NCBI RefSeq assembly: GCF_001552595.1
Contig: NZ_BCRM01000009.1
Span: 124,001-188,000 of the forward strand
Source of the DNA: Rhodococcus erythropolis NBRC 15567
GTDB lineage: Bacteria > Actinomycetota > Actinomycetes > Mycobacteriales > Mycobacteriaceae
DNA: 64,000 nucleotides
Reading direction: 5' to 3'
Shown: positions 55,399 to 63,586 of the stretch, piece after piece
Position numbering within the stretch: the stretch's first letter is position 1
Layout of the letters: each line of letters opens with the position of its first letter
The notes under the pieces: model-generated
What the model was told of the DNA's origin: nothing
What the model saw: the letters and a program-made list of their open reading frames with translations, nothing else
Databases searched by the model: none
Translations under genes and position numbers: made by a program

Positions 55399-56376
55399 TC
55401 AGAAACTTTCCCCCACGGGCTCGACCGAGACAGTTGCCCCCGCGGAGTGCATCGACTTGATCACGGCAGCTGCCACGAGATTTGCCCGCAGGCCGTCCGC
55501 GGCTGTGGCCAACGTCGACGGTCTTCCGGTGCTCAATGCGTCGATCCACTCTTGAAGTTGGCGGCGATACGACTCGGCAAAACGCGGAATCCAATCCGCC
55601 GCATAGCCGTACGAGTGGGATCGATCCGCGTCGGTGTGGATGACCACCGGTTCGGCGAGACGAGCGGCGCCGATTTCGCCCACGACCTCGCACCGAGTGT
55701 CGTAGCCGTACCGCGCGTTGAGAAAGACCTCGACCGTGGTGAGAACGCCGTCGGCGGTGCGCAGCATGATTATTTGCGGATCCTGGCGATCGGTCACCAG
55801 CGAACTCGAGCGCCCGCAGTGCCAGCTGGCTGCGACGACGGGGGAGTTCAAGATCCACGGCACGATGTCGAGTTCGTGAATCGCGGAGTTGGTCACCGTG
55901 GATTCCGAGCTGCCACCCGGGTAGGCGCTGACAGTGCGACTCGAGCAGTGCACGATCAGTGGGTCACCGATACGGCCGGAATGTGTTTCGGCCTTCAGCG
56001 CCACGTATCCCGGATCGAAGCGGCGCATGAATCCGACGCTCACAAGGGGGCTTTCGGGGTTCTCGGCCGCAGCGACGCGTCGGCAGTCCTCTGCTGTCAC
56101 TGCGAGGGGCTTTTCACACAGAACCGGTATTCCGGCTTCGACAGCAGCAAGCGTGAGGTCGGCATGCGTTGAATCATGGGAAGCGATGACTACGGCGTCC
56201 ACACCGGCGTCGTTGATCAGTTTCAACGGATCGGTCACCCACCGTGCGCCGACTGCGGACGCTACGGACTTTGCTCGCTCTTGATCGAGGTCTGCAACCA
56301 CAGAGACCGTTGCCCCGGAGACCGTGGAGTGGAGATTGCGGACGTGGTCGGCGCCCATGACGCCGGTTCCGATCAC
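55399..56376 (-). CDS. Gfo/Idh/MocA oxidoreductase with uncertain start
   Basis: A 325-residue dehydrogenase close to IolG: VIGTGVMGADHVRNLHSTVS (Rossmann), VLCEKPLAVTAEDC with the catalytic lysine, VGFMRRFDPGYVALKA, and HELDIVPWILNSPVV with the active-site histidine. Related proteins start about five codons earlier (I-R-V-G-V-I-G). Here those codons are present, but the ATG at 56394-56392, which has the ribosome site TAGGA, is followed at once by TAG. Translation may begin at GTG 56376 or at the rare ATT 56388. Otherwise the gene is intact. It is divergent from another Gfo gene, with an IolR-like site between, and probably acts on an inositol isomer. Confidence 0.75.
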   Translation of the reverse strand: MIGTGVMGADHVRNLHSTVSGATVSVVADLDQERAKSVASAVGARWVTDPLKLINDAGVDAVVIASHDSTHADLTLAAVEAGIPVLCEKPLAVTAEDCRRVAAAENPESPLVSVGFMRRFDPGYVALKAETHSGRIGDPLIVHCSSRTVSAYPGGSSESTVTNSAIHELDIVPWILNSPVVAASWHCGRSSSLVTDRQDPQIIMLRTADGVLTTVEVFLNARYGYDTRCEVVGEIGAARLAEPVVIHTDADRSHSYGYAADWIPRFAESYRRQLQEWIDALSTGRPSTLATAADGLRANLVAAAVIKSMHSAGATVSVEPVGESF

Positions 56377-56433
56377 ACCGACACGAATCTACATGAGGTT
56401 CCTACTTTCAGAGGATTGAAACGGACAACCTAA

Positions 56434-56443
56434 TGTCCTTACA
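56434..56443. promoter_or_regulatory. IolR-like site between two divergent Gfo genes
   Basis: TGTCCTTACA, preceded by AA as at the other two sites. It lies 31 bases before the plus-strand gene start; ATTCGACT follows 21 bases from the motif start, as it does (at 22) before the ABC importer. Confidence 0.5.
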
Positions 56444-56474
56444 TATTTCGAGATTCGACTCTACAGTTCGAGGC

Positions 56475-57515
56475 ATGACTTCTTCTACAGTTCTGGAACT
56501 CCCTCGCACCAGGGTCCCCGATCCGGTCGACGCTCCGACTTTGCGCTGGGGGATCCTCGGGCCTGGCTGGATCGCACAGCGCTTCGTGGAGTCACTCCAG
56601 AGAAATACAGCGCAGGAAGTCACGGCCGTCGCTTCGCGCGGACTCACCCGCGCTCAGGCCTTCGCGGACAATTGGGGGATCCGACGCGCTCACGGTAGCT
56701 ACGACGCTTTGCTCGCCTCCGAGGATGTGGACGTCGTCTATGTCGCAACACCGCACACTGCTCATTTCGATTGCGCGATGGCGGCATTGGATCACGGCAA
56801 GCATGTCGTGATCGAAAAGCCGCTGGCTTTGAACGGAGCGCAGGGACGGGCGATTCAGGAGCGGGCGGCTGCGCTCGGATTGTTTTGCATGGAGGCGATG
56901 TGGACGTCGTTTCTGCCCAAGTTCGACGTGATCGACCAGATCCTCGAGGCGGGGCTGCTGGGAACCATACGTACGGTTCTGGCCGATCACGGCGAACGGT
57001 TCGAGACTGATCATCGTATCTACGATCCAGCGCTTGCGGGTGGTCCACTTCTCGACCTCGGGACCTATCCGGTCAGTCTCGCGTATCGGGTATTGGGTGT
57101 TCCTACTGCGGTTGCTGCCCTGGGCGAGCCGGCGAATGACGTGGTGAACGGCCAGATCTCAGCGGTTCTGTCCTGGGCAGGCATTGCTCAGGCCAGTCTG
57201 AACACCACGATCCTTGCTGACACGCCCAACACGGCCTCGATCTGCGGCGACAAGGGGATGATCGTTCTGGACTCGACGTTCTACCGGCCCGGGGCCTTCA
57301 CTGTCCGGCTAGGTGACGGAAGATCTGCGCGCTACGACGATCCGGTCGACGGATACGTCGGAGGTCTCGCATTCGAGGCGGCCGAGGCGGCGCGGCGGAT
57401 CACCGCCGGGGATATCGAGTCGCCGGTCCATCCGCTCGACGCGGCCATTGCGACGCTCGACATCCTCGACGAGATCCGCCGTCACGTGGGGATCACGTTC
57501 CCGGGTGAGGGCTAG
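56475..57515 (+). CDS. Gfo/Idh/MocA oxidoreductase (dihydrodiol dehydrogenase-like)
   Basis: A 346-residue protein of a different Gfo branch: WGILGPGWIAQRFVESLQ (Rossmann), HVVIEKPLALNGAQGRAI (EKP), FCMEAMWTSFLPKFDVIDQI and LLDLGTYPVSLAYRVLGVP. The AMWTSF and GTYPVS segments mark the dimeric dihydrodiol/xylose dehydrogenase-like branch. The start at 56475 is chosen; an earlier ATG at 56433 would overlap the regulatory motif. It is divergent from the previous Gfo gene. Its stop overlaps that of the convergent TIM-barrel gene in CTAG. Substrate unknown, probably a sugar or polyol. Confidence 0.85.
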   Translation: MTSSTVLELPRTRVPDPVDAPTLRWGILGPGWIAQRFVESLQRNTAQEVTAVASRGLTRAQAFADNWGIRRAHGSYDALLASEDVDVVYVATPHTAHFDCAMAALDHGKHVVIEKPLALNGAQGRAIQERAAALGLFCMEAMWTSFLPKFDVIDQILEAGLLGTIRTVLADHGERFETDHRIYDPALAGGPLLDLGTYPVSLAYRVLGVPTAVAALGEPANDVVNGQISAVLSWAGIAQASLNTTILADTPNTASICGDKGMIVLDSTFYRPGAFTVRLGDGRSARYDDPVDGYVGGLAFEAAEAARRITAGDIESPVHPLDAAIATLDILDEIRRHVGITFPGEG

Positions 57516-58288
57516 AGCGTAAAGGCCTTCCGGAAAGCAGTGAGTGCGGTGTCACTGTCTCCGGATGCCCAGCCCTCCAAACCGATCGTGCCGGTGTAAC
57601 CCTGGTCGGCGAGCACGCGTGCGATGGCGGGGTAGTTGATCTCGCCGGTTCCGGGTTCGCATCGGCCGGGTACGTCGGCCACCTGAATCTCGCCGATGTT
57701 GTCACCACAACGCCGCACGAGTTCGATGAGGTTTCCTTCGCCGATCTGTGCGTGGTAGAGGTCGAGCATCATCTTGAGGTTGGGGTGTGAGACGGATTCC
57801 ACCAGTGCCAGAGTGTCTTTGGCGCGGGCCATCGGTACGCCGGGGTGATCGACGATCGTATTGAGATTCTCGAGGCAGAAGACGACTCCGGCTTCTTCGC
57901 CCAGTCTCGCGATCTTCTCGAGAGCGCGTTGGGCGGTCAGCCACATCGCTCCCGTAGTTCGATACTGCGGGCGCGCAGCCTGTCCGTCGATCAGCTCGCC
58001 GGTATGGAAGTTCAGCCGGGGAACGCCGAGTTTCGCTGCTGGAGCGAGGCATAGCGCCGCTGTGCGTACCAGTTCGGCGCTGCCGGCTTCGTCGAACAAA
58101 TCGCCGTGGAGATAGCCGGTCATCGAGGAGAACCGAGCTCCGGTGGCGACCAGAGCATCGAGGTCTTTGTCTTGCCAACTCCAGATCTCAGCTGCGAACC
58201 CCGCCTCCGAGATCCGCCGAACACGCTCGACGACAGGGAGTTCGGTGAACGTCATCTCGGCAGAGACCGCCAAATCGAAGGGGCTCAC
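57512..58288 (-). CDS. hydroxypyruvate isomerase-like TIM-barrel protein
   Basis: A 258-residue protein of the Hyi/sugar-phosphate isomerase family. FDLAVSAEMTFTELPVVERV, then AEIWSWQDKDLDALVATG, VVFCLENLNTIVDHPGVPMA (metal-binding Glu), MMLDLYHAQIGEGNL (Asp/His), and IQVADVPGRCEPGTGEINYP are all hallmarks of hydroxypyruvate isomerase. It may isomerise or epimerise a keto-sugar made by the neighbouring dehydrogenases. The GTG start overlaps the stop of the upstream Gfo gene as GTGA, so the two are translationally coupled. The exact substrate is unknown. Confidence 0.85.
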   Translation of the reverse strand: MSPFDLAVSAEMTFTELPVVERVRRISEAGFAAEIWSWQDKDLDALVATGARFSSMTGYLHGDLFDEAGSAELVRTAALCLAPAAKLGVPRLNFHTGELIDGQAARPQYRTTGAMWLTAQRALEKIARLGEEAGVVFCLENLNTIVDHPGVPMARAKDTLALVESVSHPNLKMMLDLYHAQIGEGNLIELVRRCGDNIGEIQVADVPGRCEPGTGEINYPAIARVLADQGYTGTIGLEGWASGDSDTALTAFRKAFTL

Positions 58289-59310
58289 TGCGGCACCGCC
58301 AGCAATGATACGGGCAGTCCGGTTTCCACGGATTCCTTTGCGGCCAATGCAATTTCCAGCGCATTGCGGGCATCCAGACCGTCGACCGACGGCGCGCTGC
58401 CGGAGCGGATGCAGTCTGCGAAGTGCACCAGCTGGGCAACATAGGCGTCGTGAAACAGTTCGATGTTCACCCGAGGTGTGTCGGCCAGAACGCCCTGTGA
58501 GCTGTAATGACGCATCGCGGTCCGCGTGACCTCGCCTGCACTCACCATTCCACCGGAACCGAAAACTTCGCCGCGCACGTCGTAACCGTAGGTGGCTTGG
58601 AAGTTGGCCTCGGCCGACGCGAGGGCGCCGTTGTCGAAGCGCAACTGAACCATCGACGTGTCGAGGTACCCCTGCTCCTTGTACTGCGGATGGATGAGAG
58701 CATCGGCCTGCGCGAACACCTCGACGACGCGTGCCCCGGGGTTGAGCCAGAGCAGAGCGTCGAAGTCGTGAATCAGCGTCTCGTTGAAGATGGTCCACGG
58801 CTTGACTCGGGAGGCGACGTCGGCGGTGATTCCTGGGTCGCGGGTCAGAGAACGAAGTAGCTGTGGGGTTCCGATCCCGCCGGCGGTGATCACGTCGTGG
58901 GTCGCGGTGAAGTCGGCGGCGAAGCGCCGGTTGAAACCGACTTGCAGCGCAACGTTGTTCGCGGCACATGCGCCGATCGCGCGATCGGCGTCCTCGAGTG
59001 TCAAGGCCATCGGCTTTTCGCAGAAGACATGTTTGCCGGCCTCCGCGGCGGCCACCACGAGATCGGTGTGAGTTGATGCGGGCGTGCTGATGAGCACCGC
59101 TTCGACGGTCGGATCGGTAATCAGCTCAAGGGCGTCGGTGTACGCGCGGGCGTCGGGACTGACACGTTCGATCAACGACGCCGCAGCGCCGGGCGCAGGA
59201 TCGGCGACGGCGACGAGACGGGTGCCGGAGATGCGCAGCGCGACGGACTCGCCGTGGAAGCGGCCGATCCATCCGGCGCCGATGAGACCGACTGCAACAG
59301 AGGCAGACAT
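58285..59310 (-). CDS. Gfo/Idh/MocA oxidoreductase (inositol dehydrogenase-like)
   Basis: A 341-residue dehydrogenase: GLIGAGWIGRFHGESVALRI (Rossmann), HVFCEKPMALTLEDADRAIG (EKP), VGFNRRFAADF, and NETLIHDFDALLWLNPGARV, where the active-site His-Asp occurs as I-H-D-F-D. This is the inositol-dehydrogenase/scyllo-inositol branch. It is followed by the coupled TIM-barrel gene and is divergent from a LacI regulator, with two matching operators between. I infer LacI control of this two-gene unit. Confidence 0.88.
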   Translation of the reverse strand: MSASVAVGLIGAGWIGRFHGESVALRISGTRLVAVADPAPGAAASLIERVSPDARAYTDALELITDPTVEAVLISTPASTHTDLVVAAAEAGKHVFCEKPMALTLEDADRAIGACAANNVALQVGFNRRFAADFTATHDVITAGGIGTPQLLRSLTRDPGITADVASRVKPWTIFNETLIHDFDALLWLNPGARVVEVFAQADALIHPQYKEQGYLDTSMVQLRFDNGALASAEANFQATYGYDVRGEVFGSGGMVSAGEVTRTAMRHYSSQGVLADTPRVNIELFHDAYVAQLVHFADCIRSGSAPSVDGLDARNALEIALAAKESVETGLPVSLLAVPQ

Positions 59311-59340
59311 GGGGGCTCCGTTCGGAGTGAGAATGAGGAA

Positions 59341-59354
59341 CTAGATCGTTCTAG
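59341..59354. promoter_or_regulatory. LacI-type operator 1
   Basis: CTAGATCGTTCTAG, 31 bases before the Gfo start. Its reverse complement differs from the second operator at one base of 14. Confidence 0.7.
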
Positions 59355-59409
59355 TCCATGCCAGTAAAGCGCCGGATGCGGCGCGCGTCAATGCTTCGGT
59401 GCTTATTCG

Positions 59410-59423
59410 CTGGAACGATCTAG
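59410..59423. promoter_or_regulatory. LacI-type operator 2
   Basis: CTGGAACGATCTAG, ending three bases before the GTG of the LacI gene. Paired with operator 1 at 69 bases, so looping or independent repression of both genes is possible. Confidence 0.7.
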
Positions 59424-59426
59424 TCT

Positions 59427-60428
59427 GTGGAGGTGAACAGTCGACGCCCCACCTTGCAAGACGTAGCAGACCTGGCCGGTGTGTCACGCGCTCTGGTGTC
59501 CATCGTCATTCGTGATGTCCCAGGTGCCAGCGATGCGACGCGGGTACGGGTCAAGGCGGCCGCGGACGAACTCGGCTATCGACCCGACAACGCGGCGCGA
59601 CTGCTGCGCCAACATCGCAGCCGCCTGATCGGTGTCAGTTACGTTGCGGCGCAAACATTTCACGCGGAGCTGCTCGACGAAATCTATGTGGCCGCCGAAC
59701 GGTCGCGCTACGACGTCGTCCTCAGTGCGGTCTCGGAGCGACGGCCGGATTCTCGTGCAACGCGGACCCTGCTCGACGACCGGTGTGAGGCGATCTTGCT
59801 GTTGGGTTCACAGGCGCCGGAAGCAGAGATCGTCGGCCTGGCCGACAAGGTTCCCGTTGTCGTAATCGCGCGGAAGATGTCGTCAGTGCACGTGGATGTT
59901 GTCCGAACAGATGACGAGGCGGGCGCGGTGACGGCCGTGAATCACCTTGTCGAACTCGGGCACCGCTCGATCGCCCACGTCGACGGCGGGCGAGGCCCGG
60001 GCGCCCAGGAACGGCGTCAGGGCTACCGCAAGGCCATGCGAGCGGCAGGTCTGGAGCCGAGAATTCTTCCCGGCGGTCTCACGGAGGAGTTCGGCGCAGC
60101 TGCCGCCAGGTCGATGGTCGAGGGTGGGTTACCCGGGGCGGTCTTCGCTTTCAACGATCGCTGCGCGCTCGGAGTTCTCGACGTCTTCCTGCGTGCCGGG
60201 ATCTCGGTGCCTGGCGACGTTTCCGTGATCGGATTCGACAACAGTGCATTGGCAGGCTTGGCGCACATCGATCTGACCAGTGTCGGGCAGGACACGGCGT
60301 TTCTGGGCGGCGCCGCGGTGGAGCGGATCTCCGAACGCCTCGACGGCGGAAGTGGGCCGTTGGGCAAGGACATTGTCGCGCAGCCACAACTGGTGGTTCG
60401 AGGTTCAACTGGACCCGCAGGGCATTGA
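59427..60428 (+). CDS. LacI family transcriptional regulator
   Basis: A 333-residue repressor. The N-terminal LacI HTH is TLQDVADLAGVSRALVSIVI with the hinge ELGYRPDNAARLLRQ, and the periplasmic-binding-like effector domain follows (RSRLIGVSY..., HRSIAHVDGGRGP, PGAVFAFNDRCALGVLD, VSVIGFDNSALAGL). The start is GTG 59427 or GTG 59433; the operator abuts it, so leader RNA must be very short or absent. It is divergent from a Gfo dehydrogenase and upstream of a CUT2 ABC importer, though separated from that by its own promoter. The effector is probably a sugar or polyol. Confidence 0.9.
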   Translation: MEVNSRRPTLQDVADLAGVSRALVSIVIRDVPGASDATRVRVKAAADELGYRPDNAARLLRQHRSRLIGVSYVAAQTFHAELLDEIYVAAERSRYDVVLSAVSERRPDSRATRTLLDDRCEAILLLGSQAPEAEIVGLADKVPVVVIARKMSSVHVDVVRTDDEAGAVTAVNHLVELGHRSIAHVDGGRGPGAQERRQGYRKAMRAAGLEPRILPGGLTEEFGAAAARSMVEGGLPGAVFAFNDRCALGVLDVFLRAGISVPGDVSVIGFDNSALAGLAHIDLTSVGQDTAFLGGAAVERISERLDGGSGPLGKDIVAQPQLVVRGSTGPAGH

Positions 60429-60478
60429 CCTGCAGTTTCGACTTCAATCAGTTTGTTTGGTCTTTGATAAGCAGTCCT

Positions 60479-60524
60479 AATGTCAGAACAAACTATTGAC
60501 ATTCGACTGTGACGGGTATTACAT
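60479..60524 (+). promoter_or_regulatory. ABC importer promoter with IolR-like site
   Basis: AATGTCAGAACA, then AACTATTGACA (-35 TTGACA at 60496-60501), a 17-base spacer and TTACAT as -10. The block matches the iolC promoter element almost throughout, and TTTCAnnCATACAACnG-like bases also recur downstream in both. This is strong evidence for common control. Confidence 0.7.
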
Positions 60525-60588
60525 CTTTCACATACAACCGAGCACCATCCGTTCGCGGGCCGTTGGTTGATGTCGAGAGGGAGTTCAC

Positions 60589-61590
60589 ATGTCGTTTCTC
60601 ACGGGACGCAAGAGCGTTGCCGTACTGGCCGGAGCCTCAGTCGTGGTCTTGGGTCTGGCCGCCTGTTCAAGCACCGGCGGAAAGCCGGATTCTTCCGGAT
60701 CCGGAATGGGCGCGGGTACGGCGGACACGCCCCGCGCCACCATTGCGATGATCACCCACGAAGTTCCCGGTGACACGTTCTGGGATCTGGTGCGCAAGGG
60801 AGCCGAAACCGCAGCGGCCAAGGACAATATCGAGCTTCGGTACTCCGCCGATCCCGAGGCGCCGAATCAGGCCAACTTGGTTCAGAGTGCGATCGACAGC
60901 AAGGTCGACGGGATTGCGGTGACCCTCGCGAAGCCCGACGCCATGGTTGCCGCGGTCCAAAGTGCCACCGCCGCAGGTATTCCGGTGGTCGCCCTCAACT
61001 CGGGCCTCGAGACCTGGAAGGACATGGGCGTCAAGGAGTACTTCGGTCAGGACGAGTCGATTGCCGGTGAAGCTGCCGGCGAGCGACTCAACACCGAAGG
61101 TGCCACCAAGGTGTTGTGCGTCATTCAGGAGCAGGGCAACGTGAGCCTCGAATCACGTTGTGCCGGAGTGAAGAAGTCGTTCAAGGGAACGACGGAGATT
61201 CTCAACGTCAACGGCAAGGACATGCCGTCGGTGGAATCGACCATCACCGCGAAACTTCAACAGGACCCGGCAATCGATCGAGTTCTCGCACTCGGTGCTC
61301 CATTTGCTTTGACGTCCGTGACGTCGGTCGGCAATGCGGGCAGCAAGGCGAAGGTCGTCACCTTCGACACCAACGCGGCGCTCGTCGACGCCATCAAATC
61401 CGGTGACGTGCAGTGGGCAGTGGACCAGCAACCCTTCCTGCAGGGCTACCTCGCCATCGATTCGCTGTGGCTTTACCTCAACAACGGCAACGTGATCGGT
61501 GGCGGCTTGCCGACCCTGACCGGACCCGCGTTCATCGACAACACCAACATCGACTCGGTCGCCGAGTACGCCAAGAACGGAACTCGCTGA
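60589..61590 (+). CDS. sugar/polyol ABC transporter substrate-binding lipoprotein (CUT2)
   Basis: A 333-residue periplasmic-binding-protein type 1 (RbsB/inositol-binding family). The lipoprotein signal is SVAVLAGASVVVLGLAAC. The mature part has TIAMITHEVPGDTFWDLVRK, DGIAVTLAKPDAMVAAVQSA, GIPVVALNSGL, YFGQDESIAGEAAGERL and VVTFDTNAALVDAIKSGDVQ. It would deliver a monosaccharide or polyol to the permease. GAGGGAG precedes the ATG. First gene of a three-gene operon. The IolR-like promoter site suggests inositol or an inositol isomer as ligand. Confidence 0.9.
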   Translation: MSFLTGRKSVAVLAGASVVVLGLAACSSTGGKPDSSGSGMGAGTADTPRATIAMITHEVPGDTFWDLVRKGAETAAAKDNIELRYSADPEAPNQANLVQSAIDSKVDGIAVTLAKPDAMVAAVQSATAAGIPVVALNSGLETWKDMGVKEYFGQDESIAGEAAGERLNTEGATKVLCVIQEQGNVSLESRCAGVKKSFKGTTEILNVNGKDMPSVESTITAKLQQDPAIDRVLALGAPFALTSVTSVGNAGSKAKVVTFDTNAALVDAIKSGDVQWAVDQQPFLQGYLAIDSLWLYLNNGNVIGGGLPTLTGPAFIDNTNIDSVAEYAKNGTR

Positions 61591-61653
61591 TCCGGGCGCA
61601 CGGAGGGCTGAGAGTCCGCCCGACGTGCGCCTGTCCAGCACGGAAGGGAAATC

Positions 61654-62712
61654 ATGTCCACTCAGGCAGATCTCGACCTTGCCGCCCACAAAGTCGTGAC
61701 CGATGAACGGGTGAAGGAGCAAAAGCGCATTCAGCGCCTACTGCTCCGCCCGGAGATGGGTTCACTTGTCGGCGCCATCGCCATCTTCATCTTCTTCTGT
61801 ATCGTCGCGGCACCGTTCCGTACGCCGGAAGCGCTTGCGACAGTGCTCTACTCCAGCTCCACGATCGGCATCATGGCTTGCGCGGTCGCCCTGCTCATGA
61901 TCGGCGGCGAGTTCGACCTATCCGCCGGCGTCGCAGTCACCACGTCCTCGCTCGCCGCGTCGATGATCGCCTACAACCTGCACCTCAATCTGTGGGTGGG
62001 TGCGATTCTGGCGCTGGTCGTCTCGCTCGCAGTCGGATTCTTCAACGGCTACCTCGTCATGAAGACGAAGATTCCCAGCTTCCTCATCACCCTGAGCTCG
62101 TTCCTGATGTTGACCGGAATCAACCTGGCCGTCACCAAGCTCGTGAGTGGTCAGGTTGCCACACCCAGCGTCTCCGACATGGCCGGATTCGATTCCGCGA
62201 AAAAGGTATTCGCGTCGTCGTTCTCGGTCTTCGGGGTGTCCGTCAAGATCACGGTCGTGTGGTGGCTGCTGTTCACCGCGATTGCAACATTTGTTTTGTT
62301 CAAGACCAAGATCGGCAACTGGATCTTCGCGGTCGGCGGCAATCAGGACAGTGCCCGCGCGATCGGTGTGCCGGTGACCGCAGTCAAGATCGGTTTGTTC
62401 ATGACCGTCGGCTTTGCTGCCTGGTTCGTGGGCATGCATCTGCTGTTCTCGTTCAATACCGTTCAGTCCGGTCAGGGTGTCGGTAACGAGTTCCTGTACA
62501 TCATCGCCGCAGTCATCGGCGGTTGCCTGCTCACCGGTGGTTACGGAACCGCGATCGGTGCTGCGATCGGCGCATTCATCTTCGGTATGACCAACCAGGG
62601 CATCGTCTACGCAGGCTGGAACCCGGACTGGTTCAAGTTCTTCCTCGGCGCCATGCTGCTGTTCGCGGTCATCGCCAACAACGCATTCCGCAACTACGCT
62701 GCGAAAAGGTGA
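61654..62712 (+). CDS. sugar/polyol ABC transporter permease (CUT2)
   Basis: A 352-residue RbsC-type permease with about ten membrane segments. LLMIGGEFDLSAGVAVTTSS is the family signature (GGxxDLSxG), KIPSFLITLSSFLMLTGIN follows, and NWIFAVGGNQDSARAIGVPV is the cytoplasmic coupling loop (E/N-x-x-A-x-x-x-G-I). IIAAVIGGCLLTGGYGTAIG closes the pattern. It functions with the binding protein and ATPase on either side. The N-terminus is about 40 residues longer than RbsC and hydrophilic. Confidence 0.92.
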   Translation: MSTQADLDLAAHKVVTDERVKEQKRIQRLLLRPEMGSLVGAIAIFIFFCIVAAPFRTPEALATVLYSSSTIGIMACAVALLMIGGEFDLSAGVAVTTSSLAASMIAYNLHLNLWVGAILALVVSLAVGFFNGYLVMKTKIPSFLITLSSFLMLTGINLAVTKLVSGQVATPSVSDMAGFDSAKKVFASSFSVFGVSVKITVVWWLLFTAIATFVLFKTKIGNWIFAVGGNQDSARAIGVPVTAVKIGLFMTVGFAAWFVGMHLLFSFNTVQSGQGVGNEFLYIIAAVIGGCLLTGGYGTAIGAAIGAFIFGMTNQGIVYAGWNPDWFKFFLGAMLLFAVIANNAFRNYAAKR

Positions 62713-62715
62713 CAC

Positions 62716-63528
62716 ATGAGTACCACAGCTGAAGTTCCCGCTCTCTCGAACTCGGGCGGCAACGTGCCACTGATCGAGCTCAAGGACGTCGGTAAGCAAT
62801 ACGGAAACATCATCGCGCTCAAGGGAATCAACCTGCGCGTCGGTGCGGGTGAAGTGACCGGTGTGCTCGGTGACAACGGCGCAGGCAAGTCCACGCTGAT
62901 CAAGATCATCGCCGGTCTGCACCAGCAGAGCGAAGGTGAACTACTCGTCGACGGCGAACCGACAACGTTCCACTCGCCTAAAGAAGCGCTTGGCAAAGGC
63001 ATCGCGACGGTCTATCAGGACCTCGCCGTTGTTGCGTTGATGCCGGTGTGGCGCAACTTCTTCCTCGGGCAGGAACTGCGCAAGGGTGGTCTGATCAAGT
63101 CGCTCGACGCCAACGCCATGCGCGCGACGACTCTTTCGGAACTGTCGAAGATGGGCATCGAACTGCCTGACGTCGACGCACCGATTGGTAGTCTCTCCGG
63201 CGGTCAGCGTCAGTGTGTTGCCATCGCCCGCGCCATCTTCTTCGGTGCCCGCGTGCTGATTCTCGACGAGCCGACAGCAGCGCTCGGCGTCAAGCAGTCG
63301 GGAATGGTGTTGCGCTACATCACCGCTGCCAAGGAACAGGGATTCGGCGTCATCTTCATCACGCACAATCCGCACCACGCGTACATGGTCGGCGATCACT
63401 TCGTGCTCCTCAACCGAGGCAGGCAGAAGCTCGACGCCAAGTACGACGACATCTCACTCGAAGAACTGACCAAGGAGATGGCGGGCGGTGACGAGCTCGA
63501 GACACTGACCCACGAGCTTCGCCGTTAG
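62716..63528 (+). CDS. sugar/polyol ABC transporter ATP-binding protein
   Basis: A 270-residue ATPase with one nucleotide-binding domain. Walker A is GDNGAGKSTLIKI, the Q-loop TVYQDLAVVALMPVWRN, the signature SLSGGQRQCVAIARAIFFGA, Walker B VLILDEPTAALGV and the switch histidine FITHNPHHAYM. Most CUT2 importers (RbsA, XylG, IatA) have two domains in one chain; this single-domain form is the FrcA type and must work as a homodimer. It starts three bases after the permease and ends before a strong terminator. Confidence 0.92.
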   Translation: MSTTAEVPALSNSGGNVPLIELKDVGKQYGNIIALKGINLRVGAGEVTGVLGDNGAGKSTLIKIIAGLHQQSEGELLVDGEPTTFHSPKEALGKGIATVYQDLAVVALMPVWRNFFLGQELRKGGLIKSLDANAMRATTLSELSKMGIELPDVDAPIGSLSGGQRQCVAIARAIFFGARVLILDEPTAALGVKQSGMVLRYITAAKEQGFGVIFITHNPHHAYMVGDHFVLLNRGRQKLDAKYDDISLEELTKEMAGGDELETLTHELRR

Positions 63529-63540
63529 ATCAAAACCTCG

Positions 63541-63581
63541 CGACTACAGCCTCGGTTCGAATCGAACCGAGGCTGTAGTCG
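63541..63581. terminator. bidirectional terminator after the ABC operon
   Basis: CGACTACAGCCTCGGTTCGA and TCGAACCGAGGCTGTAGTCG are perfect 20-base inverse copies separated by one base; the real loop is larger. TTTCG follows on the plus strand. It lies between the ABC operon and the convergent Gfo gene. Confidence 0.88.
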
Positions 63582-63586
63582 TTTCG

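Noticed and set aside
58289..58969. N-terminal extension of the hydroxypyruvate isomerase-like gene
   Set aside because: It is the shadow of the upstream Gfo gene; the GTG at 58288 overlapping that gene's stop gives a normal family start.
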